Source of the DNA: Diplonema japonicum
Lineage: Eukaryota; Euglenozoa; Diplonemea; Diplonemida; Diplonemidae
DNA: 64,000 nt
Assembly: GCA_964019335.1 (NCBI GenBank)
Contig: OZ025652.1
Span: 372,001 to 436,000, forward strand
Direction of reading: 5' to 3'
In this document: positions 1 through 10,021 of the stretch, piece by piece
Layout of the letters: each line of letters opens with the position of its first letter
How positions within the stretch are numbered: the first letter of the stretch is position 1
Position numbers and translations under genes: made by a program
The notes under the pieces: model-generated
What the model was told of the DNA's origin: nothing
The model's database searches: none
The model's input: only the letters and a program-made list of their open reading frames with translations

Positions 1-79
1 ACTGTCTCTTTGCGACCGTTCCCGCCTTGAACCTTTTCTTTTCTACCAAACCCTTGCGTGCTTTTTTCACAGGTTTCAT
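1..79 (-). CDS. partial 5' end of a possible histone H3-like gene
   Basis: An ATG at 79 opens a lysine-rich frame of 26 codons that runs off the left edge without a stop. The last residues read KRFKAGTVAKRQ, which resembles the alphaN segment of histone H3 (R-Y-R-P-G-T-V-A-L-R-E): R, G, T, V, A and R match. Only about 16 residues precede the motif, against about 39 in canonical H3, so the tail would be short or an upstream exon is missing. A donor-like CAG/GTAATG sits at about 164, so bases 120-230 may hold an upstream exon or 5' UTR. The call rests on a dozen residues and could be a chance match in a basic frame. Confidence 0.3.
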   Translation of the reverse strand, partial: MKPVKKARKGLVEKKRFKAGTVAKRQ

Positions 80-1002
80 TTTTTTTTTCTTCTTTTTTTT
101 TTTTAAAAAAAAAATACCTTTTGTGAGTATGAGGGGTTTGGGGGTTTCATTTCAGCAGCATTACCTGAGCTGCCAGTAGTCATGAAAATGTGCCATGGAC
201 ACTGCTATTGACTCCATTGGGGGGTGGGGGGGCGAAGTAAAAAAATAAAAAATGGAAAATACAGCCAAGGGAGATAAAAGAAAAAGGGGAGGGGAAATGT
301 GGGGAGGGGGGAGTGGGGCAAATTTTATTCTCTGCACCCAAACTTTTGAAAACGGGGAGGGGGGGGGGGGGGGGGGGGGTAAGGGGAGGAAGACACAAAC
401 AAATTCTAAAAAAGAAAAAATAAAGAAAAAGAGGGGAAAAAATGGGGGTTAAAACAAAGGGGTTTTAAAAGGACACTTTTTTTTTTTCTTTCTCTTTTTC
501 TTCTTCTGAAGGGGGGGGGAAGCAGAGAAAAGGGACTTTTACACCAAATCGGTGTGTTTCTATCTGTTAATGCCGATGACAAAAAAAAAAAAGCGAAACA
601 GGAGAGGGAAAAAAAAACACACACGTCATGTGCTTTTCCTCCTATACCCATCTTTTTTTCTTTTTTGCTCCTTTAATCCTTTTTTGAGATCCTGCAGGTC
701 TTTTCTCCTTTAAACAAGACAGGAATCGAAATCTCTTAATAGAAGTGGGGAAGTGGGAAGGGTGAAGGGGGGCGGGCACAAAAAAAAAGGGGGGGTGGAA
801 GTAGAAGTAAAAAAACAATGGTGCGGGTGCGTTTACAAAGGGAGAGAATTTCTTTTTTTTTTTTCTAACTTTTTTTTTTATTTTTTATTTTTATATTTTA
901 ATCGCAGCGTCAACGTACCCTCTGCTGCTGGGGGCAATCACAAAAAAATACGTTGCAGTACGTTAAAGGATGATTTTTTTTTTTTTTCTTCTTCTTCTGC
1001 TT
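80..1002. other. intergenic, low complexity
   Basis: A/T and G homopolymer runs, including a long G run near 360-380, between the MATH-BTB stop and the left-edge gene. Bases 120-230 are more complex and may be 5' UTR or a small exon. I see no other supported gene. Confidence 0.6.
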
Positions 1003-2937
1003 CTAATGCTGAGAGAGAAGGTGGTTCGAGAAACTCTTAAAGACATCCAGGAGGCCGTTCTTGGTCAACTCTTCCATCAACCTCCAGACAGTCTCAGGCT
1101 CTTCGCGAAGCTGTTATTATTTTTAAATTTTTTTTCTTCTTTTTTTTTTTCTTTTTTTAATTTTACCCAATACCTTATCCAGGAAAGTCTTAGAAAGCAT
1201 AACCTTCGACGTATCTGTGAGTGTCTGCACCTCATGTCTTACTGACAGAACATATAACGGAAGACAATTCTGAGCCGTCACCCATGCTTCGCATTCTTTC
1301 CTCAGGTCTTGATTCGTCAGCTCCAGCTCGCTGTCCATTTTGAGCGTCAGCGTGATGAGCTCCGGGGTGATCGGTTCTCCGTCATTTTCTATGGTCCCGC
1401 GATACAAGGCCTCGAAGAAGGCAATGTAAGTCTCATCAGAAAACATGTACTGTTCTTCGTTAGGGAACTGGTACGAGGACCCCTGTGTGGAATGTGCGAA
1501 AATGAAAGAACAATTACGTACCTCCCAGCGCTGCGTCTGCTGAGCTCTGTTGCGAAGCACCACCTTATGAAGCTGCATGCTTGCCCCCTTCGGGAGAATG
1601 ACCTCCATGTCAGAGAACACCCCCGACTTCGACAAACTGTTGAGGTCCACCGACAGCTGCCTCTCCTCGACGGCGGGGTTGAACGAAATATCACCAAGCT
1701 CCGCCTTTTTTTTTTTTTTTTTTTTTATTTTCCCCTTCCAAAAAAATAAAATGAAGTATCACACCTTCGAACGCATGATGAGCGACAGCTTCCTGTTGAG
1801 CTTTCCAGGGATGTCGTCGAAACGTGGGTCCTGGATGAGCTCGTCATAGTTGGCGGTGAGAACTCTCAAGAAAATAAGCTGAAGAGGGGAGTCCGTCGTC
1901 GACTCGCTGGATTGGATCACCTCCTGCACGCTCTCGCAGCCGATGAGCTGCAGGACGTTTTTCCCGGTGATGAGAGGCTGGCTGAGCTCAAGACACTTCT
2001 TCGCCAGTGTGATGAAGCTGTGCTCGGCGGCAAGTTGGTACAGGTCGATGAGGGTCTCGGGGTCGAGGCGGCCTTCGGGAACCTCCTCAGAATAGACGTA
2101 CCTGAGGAAGAGGTCGAAGACGGTCCGGTTCATCCTTTCTGAGAGGGTGATCGAACTGCCGTCAGAGTTGTCGTCGAAGAACGTAGGGCAGCGTGTGGAG
2201 ATAATACACTTGTGTGCCCTGATAGCCTCGCCTGAGGAGAGGACGAAGGACATATCAGTGAACTCCTGCTCGGGCCATTGCAGAGACGCGTTGATAGGTG
2301 TCTTATGATGAGTAGACTTGGTGGGCTTGGGGAGCTGCCCGAAGACGTATGTCCCATCAACACCAGGATCGATGACTTTGAGGAGGATCTCGATCTGGAC
2401 GCAAGGGACGGTCTCACCGTTTGTCTCGTGTCTCTCTATGAAGCCCACATCGGGGTTGAGCAGCCTCTCAAGCTGGATGAAGTGGTGCAGACCCCATGCT
2501 GAACCGGGCTTCTTGAAGTGGCAGTGGAAGTTCTTACCCTTGCTCTTCTCAGAGTCCCTGTTCACAATGCTAATTTTGAAATGACCATAGGTACCGCCCG
2601 CATTGGTATGCACGCACTGAAGGTGCACTGCCAGGTACACGACTCCGTTTTGTTGGTCGGTTCTTTGCTGAAGGTGCATTCTCCACGGCACACCAGCAAC
2701 CATGAACTCGTCACTGTACTTGGAGTTCACTGTGTCCAGCTCCCTCACCTCAGATAGAGGTGCTCTGTACTTCCATAGGGAACATTTGGGTTCAAGCTCC
2801 TCTTCGAGCGTCATCCCAATACCCTCACCCATGTGCTTCGTTGTTTGCACCCTCCCCGGCGACCCGTACATACTCTGGTACGGGGAGAATGCCGCCCCTG
2901 TCTCCATCGACTGCCTCCCTAGAAGGGGGGTATCCAT
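1003..2937 (-). CDS. MATH and double BTB/POZ domain protein
   Basis: A 590-aa protein from four exons (2937-1765, 1704-1522, 1482-1174, 1110-1003); introns are 60, 39 and 63 nt with GT-AG ends. Residues about 55-200 look like a MATH/TRAF fold. A BTB domain follows at about 225-330 (EFTDMSFVLSSGEAIRAHK, the usual D-V-x-F-x-V...F-x-A-H-K/R pattern). A second, weaker BTB lies at about 410-490 (SGVFSDMEVILPKGASMQLH). MATH-BTB proteins usually serve as substrate adaptors for cullin-3 ubiquitin ligases: MATH binds the substrate, BTB binds CUL3 and dimerises. Two BTB units in one chain are less common. The first intron is in frame but contains a stop, so splicing is required. Start chosen: first in-frame ATG after an A-rich leader. 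Confidence 0.8.
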
Positions 2938-3018
2938 TTTCTTTTTCTTTTTTTATATCTCCCTTCTTATTTCTTTTTCTCGTTGGTCGATAATAGTATA
3001 TTAAAAAAAAAAAAAAAA

Positions 3019-3936
3019 TCATGGCAGCTTCCGAAGCAATGCCTTGGCGAGGAAGAGCTCCCGCCCAAGAGACACGGCCTGCTTCACGAAGTCGTCGGCT
3101 GGCAAGTTTCGTTTATCTAACAAACACAAATCATCCTCCACCGCGGATATAAGAGCGAGAGTTTCAATTCTCTGAAGGCTGCGAGGTGATGACGGGGGTA
3201 AATCGGCAACTGTAAAATGGGTTTTAGGCTTGTGAACGGCCACCCAGGAACGGAGGGAGGCTAACTGGGCCGTTAAGGCCTCGACTTCTGGTTCGAGCAC
3301 AAGAATTTCACGGGATACAGTTTCATGGGCCGACTGGGCCTCGCGAAGAGTGCTCTTGTGTTCAGATATTTTACTGGCGGTTTTATTGATGTTAGAGATT
3401 CGTTGCTGACATAATGTGACGAGCTTTCTGTGGGTTTCGTTTCGAAGGAGGTAGCTTTCTCCTAGCGTAACAGCACGTCCCTTGGTCAGACGAACTCCAC
3501 TGTCGGTGCTTGGTGCTTTCCATTTAGGTTGCAGCGGTGGGTTTGACTCGAAGCAGTTTAGCATATCCCCAATAACGTAGTTAAGGGTGAACTCTCCCAT
3601 CCATTTTATCTTCACCCTACCACCCAAATCGAGGTTTGGATGCCCTCTGCAAAACATAGTTCCATTGGAAGGTATAACATAGCACAGAGGTGGGTGGGTG
3701 GGGTACATTTTTGGCACCCACACATTAAGTCCTATACCTTTAACGGTGCCGGACAACTTAACCCATCTGCTCACAGTGGAGTCACTTCCATAATGGTCCG
3801 CTGCCGTCACCTCGTTCATCCCTTTGTAGTGTAGTAACACGTTCTGGTACTCTTCCAGCACTCTGCTGACACATGCTGCGGGGTACTCTAGGACATCCAA
3901 CGCGCTGTGGAGCTTGTTCAGTAGAATGATCGTCAT
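3019..3936 (-). CDS. VPS23: ESCRT-I subunit VPS23/TSG101
   Basis: A 305-aa intronless protein. Residues 1 to about 135 form a ubiquitin E2 variant (UEV) domain: the segment NVWVPKMYPTHPPLCYVIP matches the TSG101 core (W-x-x-x-x-Y-P-x-x-P-P), and no catalytic cysteine stands at the E2 position. A coiled coil follows at about 165-235. Residues about 255-305 are a steadiness box ending SLGRELFLAKALLRKL, the VPS23 C-terminal hallmark that packs with VPS28 and VPS37. The family role is recognition of ubiquitinated cargo at endosomes and budding of multivesicular bodies. The protein is shorter than human TSG101 (about 390 aa), mainly because the proline-rich linker is nearly absent. Stop TGA at 3019; start is the first ATG. 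Confidence 0.88.
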   Translation of the reverse strand: MTIILLNKLHSALDVLEYPAACVSRVLEEYQNVLLHYKGMNEVTAADHYGSDSTVSRWVKLSGTVKGIGLNVWVPKMYPTHPPLCYVIPSNGTMFCRGHPNLDLGGRVKIKWMGEFTLNYVIGDMLNCFESNPPLQPKWKAPSTDSGVRLTKGRAVTLGESYLLRNETHRKLVTLCQQRISNINKTASKISEHKSTLREAQSAHETVSREILVLEPEVEALTAQLASLRSWVAVHKPKTHFTVADLPPSSPRSLQRIETLALISAVEDDLCLLDKRNLPADDFVKQAVSLGRELFLAKALLRKLP

Positions 3937-4245
3937 TTCATTTCACCCACTCTCTTTCCACTTTTTTTTTTAAAAGATTTTTTTTTTCTCCCGCCCCTTT
4001 TTTTCCGTAAAAGAAAAATGAAGGGAAAATAGAACCCTCCCTTTTTTTTTTTTTTTTTTTTTTTTTTTACCGCACTGAAAAAAAAAAAAAAAAAAAAAAC
4101 AAGGGGGAAAGTGTTAGCAAAAAGAAAAAACGCGCAAAAAAGACCACGTTCCCCCTCCAAATGGAACACGCCCCCGGAAGGAAAGAAAAAAAAAACAAGA
4201 AAAAAGAGGGGTGGGATTAAAAAATTTTTTCTCCCCCCCCCCCGC

Positions 4246-5079
4246 TCAAAAAGTCATCAATAGTACAACGGCGAAGATCAACACGACGCACACCCACAAT
4301 CGGGACCGGAAGGGGCGCGCGGCTTTCTCCCGTTTTTGTATCTCGGTGTTGATCTCCAAAGGCGTTGTGAGGTGGAAGGAATACCGTTTTTTCAAAGGTG
4401 TAAGCGGATAGCCATGCTGAGATATGGCGGTCAGGATTTTAGAGTGTTGATGGAAAATAGCTGTTTCGACAACCTGCCTGTCGGGAGTGCCGCCACGAGA
4501 GAGAAGTACATCCATACACAGGACACTGTTGGAAATTGCAGCATTGAATAAAGGCGATGCACGAGATGAATCAGAAGCATCAGGATCTGCTCGATGATCT
4601 AGAAGGACGGTGCAGCATCTTGGGTGGTTGAAAAACGCTGCAAAATGCAAAGGTGTCCACCTGTCTTCGTTTCGGGAATCTACCTTCGCGTTGCCCTTCG
4701 ATATGAGCACATCCACCACCTGTTCATGGCCTCTAGCTGCCGCCTCGTGAAGGTACCTCCCGCCTTTCGCCATAACGCCTGCTTCCAAATCAACCGTCTT
4801 CCTTTCGAGAAAGTCGATAATACCTATCTCATCGCCAGTCTTTACCAGTTCTAACAGCTCCGGGTCGCCCCTTGCTATTGTTATTTCTGAACCGCTTGTC
4901 AGGCCTATGTTCGCCACTAAACATGCGTCCTGCCCTTCCCAGTCACGATCATGATACACCACACAGTCCCCCCACGTTACCAATTGCTGTATCTCTTTCT
5001 TCAGCTGCCCCAACGTTTCCTTCCCATCCACTGTTATTTCATGGCTCGGTCCATTGTAGATATTTATCCGGAGGTCCAT
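4246..5079 (-). CDS. ubiquitin-like and ankyrin repeat tail-anchored protein
   Basis: A 277-aa intronless protein. Residues 1-70 look like a ubiquitin-like fold (MDLRINIYNGPSHEITVDGK, then a beta-grasp-like hydrophobic pattern). Ankyrin repeats span about 80-205 (GRYLHEAAARGHEQVVDVL, RWTPLHFAAFFNHPRCCTVL). The C-terminus has a basic stretch (KREKAARPFRSR) followed by one hydrophobic helix, LWVCVVLIFAVVLLMTF, then the stop: a typical tail anchor for ER or mitochondrial outer membrane. I do not recognise an orthologue. The architecture suggests a membrane-bound adaptor linked to ubiquitin or proteasome biology, which is inference. Confidence 0.75.
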   Translation of the reverse strand: MDLRINIYNGPSHEITVDGKETLGQLKKEIQQLVTWGDCVVYHDRDWEGQDACLVANIGLTSGSEITIARGDPELLELVKTGDEIGIIDFLERKTVDLEAGVMAKGGRYLHEAAARGHEQVVDVLISKGNAKVDSRNEDRWTPLHFAAFFNHPRCCTVLLDHRADPDASDSSRASPLFNAAISNSVLCMDVLLSRGGTPDRQVVETAIFHQHSKILTAISQHGYPLTPLKKRYSFHLTTPLEINTEIQKREKAARPFRSRLWVCVVLIFAVVLLMTF

Positions 5080-5553
5080 TCCCCCCCGAATTTCTGGGAA
5101 TGGGGGTTAAGTTAAGGTGAGGAGAATGCTGTTGTAAAAAAAAAAAAAAAAAAAAAGAAACATTTAAGGGGAAAAAAAAAAGGGATTGTATTTCACCCGT
5201 TTTTCTCGGCCTCTCCGTTTTTTTTGGGGGGCCTTTTTTTTTTCCATCAGAAATTCGTTTTTTTTTTTTTTTTTTAAACCAACAAAAAAAGAAATTACTG
5301 CGAGGCTAGACACAAAAAAAGGCTAGGCAAGAGCTTTGAAAAAAAAAAAAAAAAAAGAGACATTTAAGGGTACCTGCGGTATGTGGCAGGACGCCTAAAA
5401 AAAGGGGGGGGAAACAAAAAAAAAAAAAAAAAAAAAAAACCATTCAGTAATATAAAAGAGAATCGAGAAAAAAAAAAGAAGAAGGAAAAAAAAAAACAAT
5501 AAACGATGATCACATCGAGGGGGGGAAAAAAATAATGGGGGGTTAACTAATTC
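5080..5553. other. intergenic with one copy of the GAACCTGC element
   Basis: Runs of A and T separated by short unique pieces; holds the element annotated at 5359-5399 and nothing else I can support. Confidence 0.5.
5359..5399 (+). repeat. dispersed ~40-bp intergenic element, copy 1
   Basis: Reads ...TAAGGGTACCTGCGGTATG...GGCAGGACGCCTAAA. It aligns with the copies at 7559-7606 and 45791-45840. In the gene sense it lies about 155 nt past the stop of the mitochondrial HSP20-like gene. CCTG and CAGG could pair around a 10-nt loop. Function unknown. Confidence 0.6.
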
Positions 5554-6955
5554 TTACGCCAAATGAGGAACAGCTATGGACAGCACATTGTCGGCATACT
5601 GTGTAAATAATTTCATTTACAAAAAAAAAAAAAAAAAAAAAAAATACCTGAGCGCGAACGGCGTTAGATGGCAAGGGGGCGGGGAGCGTGTAATATTTCT
5701 CAAACGAGCCCCATTTCCCTTTCGAAAGGTACCTCGCGAAGTCATTCTGCTGCCTGTTGAAGATTGTCTGGGACCTCGACGGGTTCTTGCGCAACGCCTG
5801 GGTGAGCTGCTCAACAATCTGCTCCACCTCACCCTTCGTGGGGAGGCACGACCCAGTAATGGAAAGAACATCCCCATTAACATTCACCTCACAAGTGTCG
5901 GGAGAGAGAGAAGGGAGGTAAGTACTGATAAGCGAGAACTGAGGCCCGTTTCGCTCGGAAAATTCAGGTTTGATTCCAATGGGTTTCCATGTGTCTGGGT
6001 TGAGCATGGTGGTGGCGAGGGTTTTCAGCCATGTTTCGGTTTCCTCTTTTTCTTCTTTTTGCTTGGCGGTTTTTTCCTGCCGTTCAAGCTCGCTTTCTGT
6101 GGCGGTTTGCAGCACGCTGATCCTCTTGGCTACCTCGTCAACCGTTTCCAGCAAATTATGGATTTTCACGATCTCGGATTTCACCGTTTCATCCGCGGGG
6201 ACCCCTTCAGCAACAGCAGTCTGCGTCTGCTGTTGCAAGGAAAGGAGATCTTTCATGAGATTCGAGGTAGATTCTTGGCATTTCTCCTGCACCTTTGCAA
6301 GTTCTTCAGAATACGATGTTGGGTCTTGCTTTACATTCTCCCATTTAATATCAGTAGCTTCCACAAGATCCTGGACGGATTTTGCGTGGGACGTCACGTT
6401 GATTTGTAACGCGGCGGTCTCTTCTTCTTCTCGAAGCACCTTTATCGCTTCGTCGATCAGGCCCATAGCCTTCTCTTTCGACTTGTAAGAAGACCATTCG
6501 AGGTCGGATTTCAAATTTTGCATTTGCGTGATGATCACCCTGTGTTTGTTTTGCGCGTTCATTAGTTCGTCTATTTTGCTGGTTGTAAGCCCTTCGACGT
6601 AGCCACTGGCATCTGACACTGTGGAATGTACAAGTTCTCTTATAAACCTGTCTGGGTGATCTATTGGGTCGTAGCTTACTCCTGATAAGAAGGCGATGGC
6701 CTCGCCGCCTCTCTTTCTTAGGCGTGGTTCGGTATTGCTGGAATCCAGGTATTCATAGATGGCGGCAGAGTGGTCCGCAGCGTCTTGGAGGAGGCCTTTC
6801 ACGGAGTCGCTGGTGAACTGTGGAGTCGCCCAGCCTTTTCGAAACCTTATGTGGTCCCAGTACTGCAGATAGCTCTGCTGGATCGCTGACGCATGATCGC
6901 TCTTTTGCGTTGTGAGCATCCTTAGCTGTCTCGAGAACGCGCTTCTCATAAACAT
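5554..6955 (-). CDS. mitochondrial coiled-coil protein with C-terminal HSP20-like domain
   Basis: A 450-aa protein from exons 6955-5648 and 5598-5554; the 49-nt intron is almost all T in the sense strand. The N-terminus MFMRSAFSRQLRMLTTQK is rich in Arg/Ser without acids, a likely mitochondrial presequence. Residues about 130-315 are coiled coil. The C-terminal ~110 residues look like an alpha-crystallin/HSP20 domain: LISTYLPSLSPDTCEVNVNG, GDVLSITGS, then FEKYYTLPAPLPSNAVRA, and after the intron YADNVLSIAVPHLA, matching the sHSP ending (LP-x-x-V-x-A-x-x-x-N-G-V-L-x-V-x-V-P). The family role is ATP-independent chaperoning. Fusion to a long coiled coil is unusual. Without the last exon the final beta strand would be lost, which supports the splice call. 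Confidence 0.7.
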
Positions 6956-7755
6956 TTTTTTTTTTTTTTTTCCCTGAATTTTTTTTTCTTTCCCAAAAAG
7001 AGGGGAACGTTATGAGTAACAAGGGGGAGGGGGGGGGGTTACGGGAGAAAAAAAAAAAAAAAAACGGGGAATTGGGAAAAAAAAAATGGGGGAAAAAAAA
7101 AAAAAAGAAATTCTACAAGGAGAAAAAAAATTAAATTTTGTGTGGGGTTGTTGTTTTTTCTTCTTCTTTTTTTTTTTTCTTCGTTCCCCTTTTTCTCCCC
7201 CTTTTTAGTTTTTTCAAAAAGATTTTAATTTTTTATTAAGGGGGGTGGGAGAAGAATAAGAGGGGGGATTTCTTTTCTTTTTTCTTTCTTAAAAGAAGAA
7301 CACTACCAAAACCCCGTAAGGCTGGTGTCACATTTTACTTATTTTTCTTCTCCCTTCTTCTTTGCTCGCCCCCATCTCCATAAGTATTTTTAAAAAAAAT
7401 TAAGAAAGGGGCAGACGGAAAATAAAAAAGGGGGCAAGGCTTTGGTAAAAACTTATTTAAGCCACACACAAATCACAGTAACACCCTCCCCTTTTTTTTG
7501 TTTTCCCCCCAAAAAAAAAAGACTGGAAAAGTCGTTGCCCCCTCCCCTGAAAATAAAAGATGTCTTTGAAGGGAACCTGCAGTATGTGACAGGATCGCCT
7601 AAATAAAAAAAAAAACACACTTTCTCCTCACTTACTTCTCTTTTATTGTTTCCCCACCGTTAGGACAGAAATTAGTATCGAGTTCTTTTATTCACAGATG
7701 AGGGAGGGTGAAACACTAGATTAACTAAAAAAAACCGCTTTTTTCTCCCCTTTCC
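6956..7755. other. intergenic, low complexity
   Basis: Homopolymer-rich spacer of 800 bp holding one GAACCTGC element (7559-7606). No supported gene. Confidence 0.5.
7559..7606 (+). repeat. dispersed ~40-bp intergenic element, copy 2
   Basis: Core GAAGGGAACCTGCAGTATG followed by TGACAGGATCGCCTAAA. Closely matches the copy at 45791-45840. Lies about 150 nt past the stop of the BAT2-like gene in the gene sense. Confidence 0.7.
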
Positions 7756-8596
7756 TTAAACGTCTTTAGTAGGGGGAAACGATGAAGCAGGCCCCATATG
7801 AGAATCGTTCTGGCCATGACGGCGGTCAGGGCCTCCTCGGTCATGTCCATATCTGTCCCCTTTGCCTCCCTGTTTCAGATCTCCTCGGGGACCGTTGTTT
7901 GACCGGTTCCCAGGTGGGTTTCCCCGCCCCCCACCACGACGGTGGTCATAACCCTTCTTGCCGCCTTTTTCACCACCTTTCCTGTCGTGCCAGTAATCTT
8001 CTCTTTCGTGCTATTTTGGTGGTATTCTTTTTTTTTTTTTTTTTTTAAATACCTCATAAGTGTTTTTCGCGCCCTTGCCCCCATTCGGCCTACTATGCTC
8101 CTCTTCTTTTTCCTTCTCCATTTCTTGCTTTCCATCCACCGGAGCTGTCACTCTCTGTGTTACTCTCTTCAGTGGCGCTGGCCCGTCTGCAAGCTTCGTT
8201 CTTTGCCGTTTTATTTCTTCGATCGCTGCTTTCCTTTGGCTTACTTGTGCCTTGGTCCACTCCTTCTTGAGCGCTTCTTGTTGTTTCTTTCTCTTCATAA
8301 GCTCGTCTTGTTGCACCTCGTACTCTTCCCTCGCCAGTTTTTTCTTCGCCAGTTCCGACGCCTCGCCTTGCGTTGCTTTCTTTCTCCTTTCTATTGCAGC
8401 GAGCTTTTCCTGTATCCTGGACTCCTTCGCCTGGTTCATTTCCTCTTCTTCTTTTTTTCTTTTTTCGATCGCTTTTTGCATTTGTTTCACAAGTGTTGCA
8501 TCGGGGTCGTCGTTGCCACCCCCGTCCTTGTCCCGGCCCCAATTTGACGGCAGTTCCTTGGTGAAGTCCATTTCCTCGTCGTCTTCTGCCCATTCT

Positions 8597-8628
<32 letters not shown>

Positions 8629-9219
8629 CCCTCTCTCTTTTGCATTACCTGTTATCTCATGAGGTGCTTGTTGTTGTGGCTGAGGTGCTTGCTGCTGTTG
8701 CTGCGGTAGTTGTTGTGGTTGCAGGGGAGGGTGTTGTGGCTGCTCGGGCTGCTGCTGCAGATCAACGTGGCCTGGCGGCATCACTTGCTGGTCCCGTTGT
8801 TGCGACCAAGATTTGCTGCCCTGTTTTGTTTTTTATTCCCCCTCTTTTTTCTTTTTAAACCCTCATACCCAGACGGCACCACCAGGGAGGGAACGGTTCA
8901 CATGAGTGGCAGTAGGAGGGATGGGATTGGGTTGTGGAGGGAGTTTTGTGTTGTCTTCTTCGACAGACGATGGAGAAGCAGGTGAGATGGACGCGCCGTG
9001 AGGTGGTGTTTGTGAATTTGGCCGCCCCCACCGACCAGTCTGCCTGTCCTCACCCCTGAACGTTGGTTCATGTCCTGTGGCCCTCATTGATGGAAGTTGC
9101 GTAGGCCCGCTTGGTAGCTTCTTTTTTGCTGCAGATGTCACACCCCCTTTCTTAAAAATACCTCCTGACTGCTGGCCAAACACTCCAGCTTTTTGTATCC
9201 CACCACCCTTGCCCCTCAT
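7756..9219 (-). CDS. BAT2/PRRC2-like RNA-associated protein with RGG tail
   Basis: A 439-aa protein from exons 9219-8869, 8820-8649, 8594-8053 and 8010-7756; introns are 48, 54 and 42 nt. The N-terminus is Gly/Lys-rich (MRGKGGGIQKAGVFGQQSGG) and followed by a Pro/Gln-rich stretch. An acidic patch (EWAEDDEEMDFTKELPSNWG) precedes a long charged helix (about 210-340, with KAIEKRKKEEEEMNQAKES). This order, acidic WA..DDEE..D(Y/F) motif then ERxRKRREEEE helix, recalls the N-terminal BAT2 region of PRRC2 proteins, which associate with translation initiation and stress granules. The last exon is RGG-like (RRGGGRGNPPGNRSNNGPRG), typical of RNA binding. The reading frame of that exon is only reached by using the acceptor AAAATAG at 8011. 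The BAT2 assignment is tentative; an RNA-binding role is better supported. Confidence 0.6.
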
Positions 9220-9470
9220 GCAATAGTTCGCAGGGCTTTGTTTCTCTCCTTTTTTCCCTCTTCCTCTTCTTTTTTTTTTTGTTTTCCTTTTCTTTTTTTT
9301 TTTAAAGTTTCTTTTTTTTTTTTTTTTACCTTTGTTGTTGTTGTTGTTGTCTTTTTTTTTTGAGCCCCCCTTTTTTATTTTTTTTATTTTTGTGGGCTTA
9401 CAGTTCTAAAAAGTTCAATACAATAAAAGGGGAAGTCACACTGTTTGTTTAAAAAAAAAATGGGGGGAAC

Positions 9471-9516
<46 letters not shown>

Positions 9517-10021
9517 GGTAACGACACAAGTTCGGCGCAACCAGATTTAACTTGCGGGGTAGAGGGAACTGGTTTAGTAATGCGAGATAAGAGCCAGCAG
9601 TGGGAGGGCTGAAGCAGGGAATAGCGAGTACCAAAAAAAAGAAGGGGGGCAAAAAAAAAGAGGGGCAAAAAAGGAATATCTCAATATCTCATTTTTCTTT
9701 CTACTTCCCCCCCCCCCTTTTTTTTTGGGTTCGTATACTCTTGTTTCTCGTTGCTTCCGTTGATTCCTCAGCGACGCATCGCAAGACTAAAAGGGGAGGG
9801 GGGGATGTGCTTCTGCACACCTGGGTGAGTAGCGTATGTGTTAAGCTTTTATCACACGGACCATTGAAACTGCTTAGTCATCTGGCCCGGGATCTTGCTC
9901 AACATATCCTGCTACGAAGGTTATGAAGAAAACACGCACTTTAAAGAAAAAAAATATTTTAAAAAAAACCCGTTCAACTCGAGCTCCTCAGCAAACTTCT
10001 GTGACCCCATAGAGTGACTCT
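9220..10021. other. intergenic spacer
   Basis: 9240-9520 is mostly T and A runs. 9530-9620 and 9730-9930 are of normal complexity but have no convincing coding frame on the minus strand; they may be 3' UTR of the upstream aldehyde dehydrogenase gene. Confidence 0.4.
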
